A DNA stretch of 64,000 nucleotides from contig NZ_FO704551.1 in assembly GCF_000968175.1 (NCBI RefSeq), forward strand, positions 744,001 to 808,000. The letters run 5' to 3'. Below, piece by piece: positions 47,920 to 57,194 of this stretch (the stretch's first letter is position 1; each line of letters starts with the position of its first letter). The notes beneath the pieces are model-generated. The model was not told where the DNA came from. It saw nothing but the letters and a program-made list of their open reading frames with translations, and ran no database searches. Both the position numbers and the translations under genes were made by a program. The stretch comes from Xenorhabdus poinarii G6 (GTDB lineage: Bacteria; Pseudomonadota; Gammaproteobacteria; Enterobacterales; Enterobacteriaceae).

Positions 47920-48675
47920 TTAAAATCTGTCTTTATAAGTCCTTAGCTGCTGAAAAACAGAAGAAAGTGCTCTTGAATTAGGTTTGATACCAATATTTTT
48001 TTGTAAATCAATATTGTGACAATTTAAAAAGATATTGATTTTTTTCTCTGTTTGTAAAATTGTGGGGACTGTTGACTGATTGTTTTTACGCAGGTTAAGT
48101 GTTTCTTGATAATAATCGTCAATAATCGGGTTATTAGGTAATACTGTTTTGGCAAATTTCATATTTGCGACAGTATATTCGTGGGCGCAGCAGATCACGG
48201 TCTCATCGGGTAATGATAAGATTTTACCAAGCGAGGAAAACATCTGTTCGGCTGTACCTTCAAACAGACGTCCACAACCGCCAGAAAATAGCGTATCGCC
48301 ACAAAAGAGATAGGGTGCCTGATAGAAGGCAATATGACCAAGTGTATGCCCTGGTAGCCCGATGACACGGAAAGAAAAACATCCTATCTCAACAGTGTTA
48401 TGCTCGTAGACAATGTGGGTTGCCCCTTTGTGTTGTGTTTCTTCAGGACCATATACGGGTAATTCCGGGTATTGTTTGCGTAGTCCGGGAACGCCGCCAA
48501 CGTGATCATTATGGTGGTGTGTCAGCAGAATTGCTGCCGGAATAAGCTGATTGGCTGCTAGAATATCAATGACAGGCTGTGATTCAGCGGGATCGACAAT
48601 GACACACTGTTTTTTTTCATCGCAGAGTAACCAGATGTAATTATCTGAAAGGGCAGGGAGCCTGATAAGCTTCAT
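47920..48675 (-). CDS. gloB: Hydroxyacylglutathione hydrolase (glyoxalase II)
   Basis: 251 residues from the ATG giving MKLIRLPALSDNYIWLL, the normal start; the frame extends six codons further to 48693. Metallo-beta-lactamase fold with THHHNDHVGG near residue 53, GHTLGHIAFY and FCGDTLFSGGCGRLFEG. Hydrolyses S-lactoylglutathione in methylglyoxal detoxification. The substrate-site KxxR-like end is at RALSSVFQQLRTYKD. Confidence 0.94.
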   Translation of the reverse strand: MKLIRLPALSDNYIWLLCDEKKQCVIVDPAESQPVIDILAANQLIPAAILLTHHHNDHVGGVPGLRKQYPELPVYGPEETQHKGATHIVYEHNTVEIGCFSFRVIGLPGHTLGHIAFYQAPYLFCGDTLFSGGCGRLFEGTAEQMFSSLGKILSLPDETVICCAHEYTVANMKFAKTVLPNNPIIDDYYQETLNLRKNNQSTVPTILQTEKKINIFLNCHNIDLQKNIGIKPNSRALSSVFQQLRTYKDRF

Positions 48676-48726
48676 GATACGCCTCATTTGCATAGTGGAT
48701 TTATCGTCGGTTGAAAGAGAGATGAC

Positions 48727-49446
48727 ATGCGATCAGCACGTTCAGTCAAGCAAATAACGCCTCCTGACTCTTGGGCTGAGTTGCCTTGGGGAGAATATTA
48801 CCGCGCCGCTTTGGAACATCAATTAGCACCCTGGTGGCCAAAAATATTTGGTTTTCATTTAGTCAAAGTCGGCAACTTGAGTACCGAAATTGATACCCGC
48901 CCTTGTTTAGTCAGCCATCAAGTCAATATTGGCTTGCAAGGAAAAAATCTGGATGTCATTACTGATCCTCATTATCTCCCGTTTGCCAGTAAATCGGTTG
49001 ATGCTTGTTTGCTGGCGCATATACTGACTTATAGTATGACCCCCCATTGGCTATTAAGGGAAGTCGATAGGATTATGATCGATGATGGTTGGTTAGTCAT
49101 CAGTGGTTTTAACCCGATAAGTCTATTAGGTGTCAAGAAAATAACCGCCCAAATTGGTTGTCGGCAGCCTTGTCAGGCTCAGATGTTTTCAATACGGCGC
49201 CAGTTAGATTGGCTGCGTCTTCTGAATTATGAAGTGATGCATCACGCGAATTTTCATGTTTTGCCGTGGCAGAAAAGCGAAAAGCGTTTTCTGCCGTCTG
49301 ATCGGTCAATGTTTGGTTGTCTAAATGTGATTATTGCCCGCAAGCGGACAATACCGTTGACATTGAATCCCAGGCGAGCAACATTGTTGAAACCGAAATT
49401 CAGTAATGCGTTAGGCGCAGCGAAAAAGATCCATCGGCGCTTTTAA
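48727..49446 (+). CDS. yafS: SAM-dependent methyltransferase YafS
   Basis: 239 residues. DUF/Methyltransf_11-like: LPWGEYYRAALEHQLAPWWP near residue 18, DPHYLPFASKSVDACLLAHI near residue 80, HWLLREVDRIMIDDGWLVIS near residue 110. The usual glycine-rich SAM loop is weak. Order gloB-yafS-rnhA-dnaQ as in E. coli. Physiological substrate unknown. Confidence 0.9.
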   Translation: MRSARSVKQITPPDSWAELPWGEYYRAALEHQLAPWWPKIFGFHLVKVGNLSTEIDTRPCLVSHQVNIGLQGKNLDVITDPHYLPFASKSVDACLLAHILTYSMTPHWLLREVDRIMIDDGWLVISGFNPISLLGVKKITAQIGCRQPCQAQMFSIRRQLDWLRLLNYEVMHHANFHVLPWQKSEKRFLPSDRSMFGCLNVIIARKRTIPLTLNPRRATLLKPKFSNALGAAKKIHRRF

Positions 49447-49454
49447 TGAATGGA

Positions 49455-49937
49455 TTAATTTTTGTTTTCAGCTTTGTTTGCAATATAGCCAGTATCCACC
49501 TGAGTAGGGGTATTGGCGGCTGTACGAGCCAGCTCATCACATAACTCATTTTCTCGATGCCCGGCATGACCTTTGACCCAACGCCAATCAATCTCGTGAC
49601 GTGAGATGGCGTTATCGAGCCGCTGCCAAAGATCAACATTGATAACTGGGGATTTGTCCGCCTTTTTCCAGCCGCGTTTCTTCCAGTTATGTATCCATTG
49701 AGTGATCCCCTGGCGTACATACTGGCTGTCTGTCGTCAAAATCACACGACAAGGACGTTTAAGTGTTTCAAGACCTATGATGGCGGCCATTAATTCCATA
49801 CGGTTATTGGTGGTATGAAAATACCCCTCACTCAGCGTCTTTTCTGTTTGTTGATAGCGCAGTAAAACGCCATATCCGCCGGGGCCGGGATTGCCGAGAC
49901 AAGAACCATCGGTGAAAATTTCTATCTGTTTGTTCAT
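49455..49937 (-). CDS. rnhA: Ribonuclease HI
   Basis: 160 residues. Catalytic acidic residues: Asp in [17 protein letters not shown], Glu in [10 protein letters not shown], Asp in [11 protein letters not shown] and Asp in NELCDELAR; handle region [14 protein letters not shown] present. Removes RNA from RNA:DNA hybrids. Divergent from dnaQ with 63 bp between starts. Confidence 0.96.
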   Translation of the reverse strand: MNKQIEIFTDGSCLGNPGPGGYGVLLRYQQTEKTLSEGYFHTTNNRMELMAAIIGLETLKRPCRVILTTDSQYVRQGITQWIHNWKKRGWKKADKSPVINVDLWQRLDNAISRHEIDWRWVKGHAGHRENELCDELARTAANTPTQVDTGYIANKAENKN

Positions 49938-50000
49938 CTTTGATAGACTCTTCCTATATCATCTTTCATCAAAACACTAAGTCTGACACAAAAAAACACT

Positions 50001-50753
50001 ATGAACACTGCAATTACCCGACAAATCGTCCTCGATACCGAAACCACCGGTATGAACAAGTTAGGTGTTCACTACGAGGGTCATAACATCATTGAGATTG
50101 GGGCTGTGGAGGTGATTAATCGCCGTCTGACAGGGCGCCATTTTCATCTTTATATTAAGCCGGAACGCATGGTTGATCCGGAAGCGTTTGAAGTTCACGG
50201 TATCAGTGATGAATTTTTGCAGGATAAACCGATATTTGCTGACATCGCTGATGAATTCATTGCGTTTATTCGTGGTGCTGAGTTGATTATTCACAACGCA
50301 GCGTTTGATATCGGCTTTATGGATTATGAGTTCAGCAAACTGAACCGGGATATTCCACCAACGGCTGATTTTTGTACGATTACCGATAGTTTGATGCTGG
50401 CGAGGGCGCTGTTCCCCGGCAAACGTAACAATCTTGATGCGTTGTGTGACCGTTATCATATTGATAACTCAAAACGTACTCTCCACGGCGCATTACTCGA
50501 TGCCGAGATCCTGGCTGAAGTTTATCTGGCAATGACCGGTGGCCAGACATCCTTGGCTTTTTCAATGGAAGGGGAAACATCAGGCAGTGACCAGGTTGCA
50601 GAAATCAAGAAAATTACTCGTCCCCAGACCGGACTGAAAATTGTTTATGCGTCTGATGAAGAGTTAACGCAGCATGAATCTCGTTTAGATCTGGTGGAAA
50701 AGAAAGGAGGGAGCTGTCTTTGGCGTTCAAAAGCTGGACAGTCACATGAATAA
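50001..50753 (+). CDS. dnaQ: DNA polymerase III epsilon subunit (proofreading exonuclease)
   Basis: 250 residues. Exo I motif VLDTETTGMNK at the N-terminus, Exo II HNAAFDIGFMDYE near residue 98, Exo III HGALLDAEILAEVYLAM near residue 162. The C-terminal tail binds the alpha subunit. Followed by tRNA-Asp, as in E. coli (aspV). Confidence 0.96.
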   Translation: MNTAITRQIVLDTETTGMNKLGVHYEGHNIIEIGAVEVINRRLTGRHFHLYIKPERMVDPEAFEVHGISDEFLQDKPIFADIADEFIAFIRGAELIIHNAAFDIGFMDYEFSKLNRDIPPTADFCTITDSLMLARALFPGKRNNLDALCDRYHIDNSKRTLHGALLDAEILAEVYLAMTGGQTSLAFSMEGETSGSDQVAEIKKITRPQTGLKIVYASDEELTQHESRLDLVEKKGGSCLWRSKAGQSHE

Positions 50754-50887
50754 AATCAGCACAAAATGGGCAAAATGCGTAGTTAAGGTGAAAAAACAGG
50801 CAGATGAACCATTTTGTGATAAAAAGCGATTGACGGATTTTACGGTAGCCCGTATTATCCACCCCGTTCTCAACCAGAACGCCATGC

Positions 50888-50964
50888 GGTGCGGTAGTTC
50901 AGTTGGTTAGAATACCGGCCTGTCACGCCGGGGGTCGCGGGTTCGAGTCCCGTCCGCACCGCCA
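50888..50964 (+). tRNA. tRNA-Asp (anticodon GTC)
   Basis: 77 nt: acceptor GGTGCGG/CCGCACC, D-arm AGTTCAGTTGGTTAGAAT, anticodon arm CCGGCCTGTCACGCCGG with GTC, T-arm GCGGGTTCGAGTCCCGT and encoded CCA. Equivalent of E. coli aspV after dnaQ. Confidence 0.97.
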
Positions 50965-50972
50965 GAATTTAG

Positions 50973-51009
50973 AAGCCCTGAGTTTTAACTCAGGGCTTTT
51001 TCTTTTTTG
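50973..51009 (+). terminator. Terminator of tRNA-Asp
   Basis: AAGCCCTGAG and CTCAGGGCTT arms around TTTTAA with a T-rich tail, 8 bp after the tRNA. Confidence 0.88.
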
Positions 51010-51118
51010 CTATATCTTCCAACAAAAAGCCGACAACACGCCACTGAGAGACTGAAAAGTGGCGTGGTGACGTTTAGCCAGTTATTTCCGATGAGTGGTT
51101 GTCACGTTAATCATAGCC

Positions 51119-52429
51119 TTAGGCACTGCATTCCTTTTTCCGTTCTTTCCCTAAATAGCGTTGGTTAATTAGCCAATAGACGAAGCTTGCCAATAATAAT
51201 GAGTTAACGGCCGGTACTCCCCAATGGACACCTAAGCCAACCACACTGCCGATAATGCTGGCAATTATAGCGGCCCAGCCGATGGTGGGTGTGGTATGTG
51301 GAAGTTCGCCTTGTGCCTTGCTCTCATCCAACGCCTGGCGATGGGAACGCAGGATATAATAATCAACCAGCATTACCCCGAGAATGGGTGGGAAAACAAC
51401 ACCCAGGACTGTCAAAAAATCCACAAACCGTTCCAGAATACCCAAAATAGAAAGCAGCGTGCCGAGTATTCCAATGACAATGGCTGTTGGGGGATAGCGA
51501 AGTTTTTTACCTGTGATGCCCTCTACGGCGTTGATAATACCTAAAGAGGAAGAATACAGGTTCAAATCGTTAACCCGCAATGTGGAGAAAACGACGACCA
51601 GCAGACCTGCGCCTCCTGCGACTTGTGACATAATAGTGACCACATCCGATGTATGCAGGGTTTTTGCAATCAGGATCGCCAGGCCATTAATGACAAACTC
51701 TCCGGCGATCATCGTCAGCAGGGTAATGCCAAACACATGCGTGCCGGATTTCGTGTAGCGGGTCAGATCTGGTGTCATCAAGCTGGCCACAATCGCCCCC
51801 CCCACAACAATCGTGATACCTGCGCTGATAGACAAGGTTTCACCAAAATGAGGTAACTTAATGATTTCACTGAGTGGTTGATCTGCATGGACAGATAAGA
51901 CGCTCGTGGAGATATAGGCGACCAGCAGGATAAACAAGGGAACTGCGATTCTGGCGGTAAATTGCAACGCTTTAAAGCCAAAGGCGACCAATGTTGTCAA
52001 TACTATGCCAGACAGTGCCGCCGCCCAACCAAATCCAAGTTTATTGCCGGTGGCAAAATTAAGGGAATGGGCGAAAATGGCGTTTTGAATACCAAACCAA
52101 CCTAATAAGCTGACAGCAATAACGAGGCCAATACATATTGATCCTATGCGGCCAAAACCACACCAGCGAGCCAATAAACTGCCGGATAAGCCTTCCCGCA
52201 TTCCCGCCAGACCAAGGCCGAATGTGACAATGCCAAAGATCAGGCTACCGATAAAAATAGCGATAAAGGCGTCGAACAGATCCATCGCGCCCCCGAGCAC
52301 TGCGCCAAGCATAAATTGATCTAATGCCGTTAACATCCCCATATGAACAATAGCGACGCTGAATAATGATACACGCTGTGTTTGTGGCACGCGTGTCAGT
52401 GGGCAGTGTTTAATTTTTAGTACGACCAT
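51119..52429 (-). CDS. NCS1-family nucleobase permease (CodB-like)
   Basis: 436 residues with about 12 transmembrane helices. Opening segment HMGMLTALDQFMLGAVLGGA, then GIQNAIFAHSLNFATGNK and LMTPDLTRYTKSG (NCS1-type DxxRY site) and ILGVMLVDYYILRSHRQ near the end place it in the cytosine/purine permease family. Probably imports a nucleobase or related heterocycle with a cation. It lies 16 bp downstream of the PAS4/LuxR-like regulator gene on the same strand, so the pair is likely one unit. Located just after tRNA-Asp, a spot used by accessory DNA. Confidence 0.85.
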   Translation of the reverse strand: MVVLKIKHCPLTRVPQTQRVSLFSVAIVHMGMLTALDQFMLGAVLGGAMDLFDAFIAIFIGSLIFGIVTFGLGLAGMREGLSGSLLARWCGFGRIGSICIGLVIAVSLLGWFGIQNAIFAHSLNFATGNKLGFGWAAALSGIVLTTLVAFGFKALQFTARIAVPLFILLVAYISTSVLSVHADQPLSEIIKLPHFGETLSISAGITIVVGGAIVASLMTPDLTRYTKSGTHVFGITLLTMIAGEFVINGLAILIAKTLHTSDVVTIMSQVAGGAGLLVVVFSTLRVNDLNLYSSSLGIINAVEGITGKKLRYPPTAIVIGILGTLLSILGILERFVDFLTVLGVVFPPILGVMLVDYYILRSHRQALDESKAQGELPHTTPTIGWAAIIASIIGSVVGLGVHWGVPAVNSLLLASFVYWLINQRYLGKERKKECSA

Positions 52430-52445
52430 CTTCTTTTTAACTTCT

Positions 52446-53141
52446 TTAGATAAATAATACGCCTTTTTTAATTAGGCGTTCCGGTATATAGCTGTCTAAT
52501 TGTAATTGTCGGCAAAACTCTTCAAATTGCTGGATTGAATGGACATCCGCTTTTTGATAGATGTTGTAAACTCTATTTTCTATCGTCTTGCGGCTAACAT
52601 TGTATATCTGAGCAATTTCTTTATTTGAGCGTCGTTGCAGCATCAAGAAGATGATATCTAACTCACTTTGCGTAAATAACCCCGTCGTTGCTTCTGTCGT
52701 GATGACACTGGGCTTGTGGTGGTTAATGTATTTTAAAGGAGAAAAGCTATTCAGTGGCTTGGCATTCCAAACGATTCCGATGCACTTTTTTTCCGCGTTA
52801 TACACGGGGAATTTTTCACTAATGAATGGCGTCAGACAATCTTTTCCGTACCAATAATGAGTTTCTATAATGGAGACGCTATCTTTTGACTCCTCGGTTC
52901 TCCGATCATGCTCTTTAAGATCGTGTGAAAACTGATCGTCAGACCAGTCCGTTGGAAATTCACAGTCTAATTTACCTTCAACTTCAAAGTGCTTTGGTGT
53001 GTTGGTATAAAGGTAAGCTGCTTTATTCATATAGATATGTCTGGAACACAAATCCTTAATTCCCCAGGGTTCACGGAGGTGCTCCGTCATGGCGATTATC
53101 CCCTTAAAATAGGGTTCATTATTTTTATAGGATAAACTCAT
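52446..53141 (-). CDS. PAS4/LuxR-type solo transcriptional regulator
   Basis: 231 residues. N-terminal PAS_4-like sensor: MTEHLREPWGIKDLCSRHIY near residue 18 and GIVWNAKPLNSFSPLKYIN near residue 120. C-terminal LuxR HTH: LFTQSELDIIFLMLQRRSNK then EIAQIYNVSRKTIENRVYNI near residues 155-195. Such PAS4-LuxR solos are abundant in Photorhabdus and Xenorhabdus; their ligands are mostly unknown. Located immediately upstream of the NCS1 permease gene, which it probably controls. Confidence 0.8.
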   Translation of the reverse strand: MSLSYKNNEPYFKGIIAMTEHLREPWGIKDLCSRHIYMNKAAYLYTNTPKHFEVEGKLDCEFPTDWSDDQFSHDLKEHDRRTEESKDSVSIIETHYWYGKDCLTPFISEKFPVYNAEKKCIGIVWNAKPLNSFSPLKYINHHKPSVITTEATTGLFTQSELDIIFLMLQRRSNKEIAQIYNVSRKTIENRVYNIYQKADVHSIQQFEEFCRQLQLDSYIPERLIKKGVLFI

Positions 53142-53613
53142 CGCTGTCTCATAAAATAGATGCTTGTTAACTTATCTTCCTGCCTTTAGTGGTGCGATTG
53201 CGAATAAACGCTGACATGCATTGTGTAAACGATCGTATGCTTTACCCTCTCTTGCTTTGTGAGGGGGAATAAATGTACTTTGAGATGAGATGGATATATC
53301 TTCATCAATGATGGTCTCCTGGCTGCATGGGGAAATAAAAAATATGAACATAAGTAATATTTTCTATATTTAATTCTGTTATTTTGCGATTTATTATCTG
53401 TTTTGTGAGTTTTTATTGGAATATATATTATTAAGTGAATATTTTCCATAAAAAATAATTTTGTTAAGTAATTAAATGATTCAATCATAAATGTTTTTGC
53501 TATCACTTTTTCTGTTTTATGGCAAGAGTGTTTTTCACCCTTTATTGTATTTATAAAAAGTGTTTAATCTGGAAGGTCATGTAAATTAGTGAGTTATTTT
53601 TCTGGGCGTTAGT
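53142..53613. other. Divergent regulatory region between two regulator genes
   Basis: 472 bp, very AT-rich in its right half, with no credible gene. It should hold the promoters of both the LuxR-type and the XRE-type regulator genes. Confidence 0.45.
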
Positions 53614-54228
53614 ATGTATAAGAAACAAAAAATGGAACACCTGAGAAAAAATTTGCAGTACTTGCTGAATTCCAGGGGAGAAACAAGAGTATCACTTTGT
53701 GATCAAACCGGGCTTAACCGTACAACCCTCTATAATATCTTAGATGGCAGGGTGCAACGCGTTCACTTTTCCACTATACAGAAAGTCTCTCATTTCTTTG
53801 GTGTATCTTATGGCGAAATAGAAGCAACGGACATCGCAGAAAAAGAGCGCCTGGATAGGGTTGTCGCTTATGAAGGCAACATGAATCCAAGTGCTGTTCC
53901 GATATTTATGCAATCTGAATGCATTATTCCAGCCTTTTTTGACAGTAAGATAGGTGCTCTTATGATGGAGAGACAACTGACTTATTATTTTGGTACAGGC
54001 GCTAATATTGTCGCCGTTTTACTTGAGAATGATTTTTCAGAACAATATGATGCCGGTGATTTATTAATCATCAAAAGGGGGCATTACCAGAATAACAATC
54101 CAAAATTATATTTTGATCCAACACAGCAGCAGTTTCATATCAACGTATTGCATGATGAAAATGGGGATCACTTGAGGGTGATTGGCGATATTATCGAAGC
54201 GCGGTTTGGGTATGGGAAGAAAATATAA
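53614..54228 (+). CDS. XRE-family (phage-repressor-like) transcriptional regulator
   Basis: 204 residues. The N-terminal HTH covers LRKNLQYLLNSRGETRVSLC and DQTGLNRTTLYNILDGRV (about 9-46). The C-terminal half (YDAGDLLIIKRGHYQNNNP near residue 148, then HLRVIGDIIEARFGYG at the end) resembles the LexA/S24 repressor fold, but I see no confident Ser-Lys protease pair. Could be a prophage-derived or accessory regulator. Divergent from the PAS4/LuxR gene; target genes unknown. Start codon choice: GTATG-ATG at 53614 or Met at 53632. Confidence 0.78.
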   Translation: MYKKQKMEHLRKNLQYLLNSRGETRVSLCDQTGLNRTTLYNILDGRVQRVHFSTIQKVSHFFGVSYGEIEATDIAEKERLDRVVAYEGNMNPSAVPIFMQSECIIPAFFDSKIGALMMERQLTYYFGTGANIVAVLLENDFSEQYDAGDLLIIKRGHYQNNNPKLYFDPTQQQFHINVLHDENGDHLRVIGDIIEARFGYGKKI

Positions 54229-54757
54229 GCTATTTTCTATCGATTCAGTAGGCTAGCGTTAGCCAAGCCCGTTGATATGGTTTTGTCGATTTGATTGAGG
54301 TCACCTGACTTGGGCTTACTACTGGGATTAGCAAAATCCGCCGTAAACCCTCTTTACGGCGGGGAGCAGTCACAGAGCAGATATAGTATGATTAAGTGAA
54401 TATTTCATTTTATATCAGTTAATTATCTTAATTTCGCCGGTTTTTTGTTGCTATTTCGATCAATTTCAACAGATTAATTCACCATTAAAATCAACATTTG
54501 TGTTTTTATTTGTTGATTTTAATATTTGTCTGGTGTATTAATTGCCCTGTCAAAACATAAGGTAAAATTTATAATTTGCTTGAGTAGCCGATGAGGGAGG
54601 CAAGTCTCCCTTTATAAAGATAAAGGCAAATTATTTTCATTATTTTTAATAATAATTTCACTCGCCCACACCAGGGTAATCATAGTCTGTTTTTTAAGCT
54701 TGTGGTTGTGATAGCCAGTCTCTTAATCGGCAGTATTGGGTTAGGAGGCTGGTACTA
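54229..54757. other. Long AT-rich intergenic stretch
   Basis: No intact gene. A short hydrophobic frame near 54690-54780 (KLVVVIASLLIGSIGLGGWY) looks like a membrane anchor remnant but lacks a start and partner sequence. Confidence 0.35.
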
Positions 54758-54967
54758 TCATCTTACCGCCGTTCTCTTGTAAAGACGGCGCTCGCCTTTT
54801 TTCGCCATTTCAGTTGTCAGATGATGCGTTGTTAAGATTCCTAAGGCTTCAATCGCTTGTGGGACGGTATCGTGCTGTTTAATCATCCCATTGGCGGCTT
54901 CCTTTTAACATTATCGGTAAATTCTGGGGCGTTCTTCGTTTTCTAATACGATCTGAATTAACGTCAT
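54758..54967 (-). pseudogene. Small decayed gene with two frameshifts, family unknown
   Basis: Starting at ATG 54965-54967: MTLIQIVLENEERP, then a shift into EFTDNV, then a second shift into KEAANGMIKQHDTVPQAIEA, LGILTTHHLTTEMAKKGERR and LYKRTAVR with a stop at 54758-54760. The three pieces form one plausible protein of about 70 residues, so it looks like a pseudogene rather than noise. I do not recognise the family. Confidence 0.4.
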
Positions 54968-55261
54968 GTTATTCCTTTACCAACGTGCCGGGATTGATTA
55001 ACGCACAATTGTGTGCGAGACGTAAAAAAGGGATGCCGAATTTCTAGAAATTTATTTAAATAAACGAAAAGTGATTTGGTTAAGTGAATTTAAGCCAGAT
55101 TATTTTGCTTGTGATTTAATAATTTTATTTTAAATGTTATTAAATTCACATAATCACAACGATTGGTATTTACTCCGCTTGTTATTTTTAGCAAAATTCA
55201 CCGTCTTTTAATACGCTTAGAATAGTATAGTTGCATATATTGCAAAGGAAAAAACAACGTT

Positions 55262-56014
55262 ATGAGAATGAAAGCCCTTGTTGCAGTGGCCATTTCTGCT
55301 GTAATTTTGACAGGTTGTAAGAATATGGATCAGGGAATGCTGGTCAGCTCTGGAATGCAATTATTCAAAGCGGCGACGCTAAATGATGCTGATGTTAAAC
55401 AGTTATCTGAACAATCATGTAAGAATATGGATGCACAAAATAAAGTTGCACCAGCTTCCAGCCAATACGCGAAGCGTCTGAAAAAAATCGCCAAAGCATT
55501 AGGGAGCGAAGTTAACGGTACGCAAGTTAACTATAAAGTTTATCTGACTAATGATGTGAACGCATGGGCTATGGCTAACGGTTGTGTGCGTGTATACAGC
55601 GGCCTGATGGACATGATGAATGACAATGAAGTCGAAGGCGTCCTGGGTCATGAAATGGGTCACGTTGCGCTGGGTCACACCCGTAAAGCCATTCAGGTTG
55701 CTTATGCGACCGTTGCTGCACGTACCGCAGTGGCATCAGCCGGTGGTGTAGCCGCACAGCTAAGCGATTCTCAGCTGGCAGCGATGGGTGAAAAACTGAT
55801 CCATTCGCAGTTCTCTCAGCATCAGGAAAGTGAGGCTGATGATTTCTCTTATGATTTGTTGAAAAAACGCAATATCAATACTGGCGGTTTAGTGACCAGT
55901 TTCGAGAAGCTGGCAAAAGTGGGTAGTGGTGAAAGCAGTATGTTCGATTCACACCCACCTTCACAAGAGCGAGCTCAACATCTTCGTGAGCGTATCGCAG
56001 CAGACAAAAAATAA
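55262..56014 (+). CDS. loiP: M48-family metalloprotease LoiP (YggG)
   Basis: 250 residues. Lipoprotein signal with lipobox ILTGC near residue 18. Zinc-protease motif HEMGHVALGH near residue 130, third ligand Glu in ESEADDFSYDLL near residue 187, and DSHPPSQERAQHL near the end. In E. coli LoiP is an outer-membrane lipoprotein linked to low-osmolarity stress. ATG follows AAAGGAAAAAACAACGTT. Terminator follows. Confidence 0.93.
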   Translation: MRMKALVAVAISAVILTGCKNMDQGMLVSSGMQLFKAATLNDADVKQLSEQSCKNMDAQNKVAPASSQYAKRLKKIAKALGSEVNGTQVNYKVYLTNDVNAWAMANGCVRVYSGLMDMMNDNEVEGVLGHEMGHVALGHTRKAIQVAYATVAARTAVASAGGVAAQLSDSQLAAMGEKLIHSQFSQHQESEADDFSYDLLKKRNINTGGLVTSFEKLAKVGSGESSMFDSHPPSQERAQHLRERIAADKK

Positions 56015-56033
56015 TCTGTTCTGTACCGATTGG

Positions 56034-56059
56034 AGCGGTGTTACTGGCACCGCTTTTTT
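56034..56059 (+). terminator. Terminator of loiP
   Basis: AGCGGTG and CACCGCT arms around a 7-nt loop with a run of T residues, 20 bp past loiP. Confidence 0.8.
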
Positions 56060-56138
56060 GCATTTTCAGACACGATCCCCGATTGAACTTCTTTTCTCTG
56101 CCAATCCTCTTCCTTACCGACGTTCTCAGTAGGACGCG

Positions 56139-56237
56139 TCAGCGATAGGCAAAAATGTGTTGCATGGCGGCGATCAGGTGTTGGTTTTCCCACACACTGC
56201 GCACGGCCAGGCGATAATAACGTTCGTCTAAATGCTA
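56139..56237 (-). pseudogene. CobD (threonine-phosphate decarboxylase) C-terminal fragment
   Basis: Reads LDERYYRLAVRSVWENQHLI then AAMQHIFAYR and stop. This is the typical end of aminotransferase-fold CobD proteins (R-x-A-V-R-x-x-x-E-N). An in-frame TAG just upstream closes the frame, and no further CobD sequence is seen. Relic of a cobalamin locus, 1 kb from cobU. Confidence 0.6.
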
Positions 56238-56355
56238 TAATAACGGTTTTAGGTTTGTATAAAAAAAATGCAAACAAGCCCTTTTGGTGTTATTGTTGTG
56301 TTCAATAAATAGGTATCTGATAATCAGTAGTCTATCAACCCAAAAGGACGAAAAA

Positions 56356-56625
56356 ATGGCTGTCATCACAATGAACACACATAACGCGATTAAATCTCTG
56401 AAAGAATCGGGTATGGATGAAGCCCAAGCTGAGAAAATTGTAGAAATCATTGCAGATTTGCAGAATGTGAGTGTGGCTACAAAAGAGGATTTAAAACAAA
56501 CTGAAAATAATCTAAAAGCTGATCTGGTAGCCATTAAAAATGATTTGGATTGGCTGAAAAAATTGATCGTCACTATAGGGATTGCAGTCGTTATTGCAGC
56601 CATTAAATATATTTTTATCGGTTGA
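56356..56625 (+). CDS. Small coiled-coil membrane-anchored protein (DUF1640/CCDC90-like)
   Basis: 89 residues from ATG 56356, preceded by AAAAGGACG; an upstream in-frame extension to 56284 has no RBS. HNAIKSLKESGMDEAQAEKI near residue 9, then a coiled coil with VATKEDLKQTENNLKADLVA, ending in a hydrophobic helix (VTIGIAVVIAAIKYIFIG). This layout is typical of bacterial DUF1640 proteins, often carried by mobile DNA. Function unknown; lies between the cobD and cbiP fragments, so it may have been inserted when the locus decayed. Confidence 0.75.
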   Translation: MAVITMNTHNAIKSLKESGMDEAQAEKIVEIIADLQNVSVATKEDLKQTENNLKADLVAIKNDLDWLKKLIVTIGIAVVIAAIKYIFIG

Positions 56626-56929
56626 TTCATATATGGGGTATATTGCCTCATTTTTAGACGAAAGATATGATGCGTCTAATTAAAAATGCCATCCCCCGTC
56701 AACAAATGATTGACATATATCTGCAAGCAATTTCTATCGTGACAGCCATCATATAGCACGCCATTAAAAAAGCACAAAAATATCAAATTAACGCTTTAAC
56801 TTATTGATGTTAATCATATTCATATGGAAGTCATTATTCGATTTTTTATTAGGCTAGGGGAAACTCTAGCCACTGACAAGATAGTGTGAAAAACAAATGA
56901 TTCAGCCCATTCCCTTTGCCAACATGCAT
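56626..56929. other. Non-coding stretch in the decayed cobalamin region
   Basis: About 300 AT-rich bases with no frame that I can support. Probably eroded sequence of former cbi genes. Confidence 0.35.
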
Positions 56930-57116
56930 CTCCACAATGGTGAGGAAAAAACCTGGTTTGATGGTGCGATCATTTAGGATGGTTTGGTGATCGGAAGCTA
57001 CCTGCATGGTTTGTTTGATCAAGATGCGTTTGCCCGCCCGTCTGTGTGAACATCTGGATATCAGGCAGATTTATCACATCATCAATGAATATAAATCATG
57101 TCTTATCACAAATTGA
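56930..57116 (+). pseudogene. Cobyric acid synthase CbiP, C-terminal fragment
   Basis: Reads LHNGEEKTWFDGAII, TAG at 56975, DGLVIGSYLHGLFDQDAFAR, then a frameshift to EHLDIRQIYHIINEYK and a stop at 57114. DGxxxGxYxHGLFD is the triad-His region of CbiP-type glutamine amidotransferases, and the final EHLDI helix is their usual C-terminus. One stop and one frameshift. It directly precedes cobU, the order seen in cbi/cob operons. Confidence 0.75.
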
Positions 57117-57194
57117 TGAAGAAAAATTAAGCTAAAATAGCGCATGATGTCATGATGTCTGGCGAGATAACACGTTACACAATGAGGTCATACC

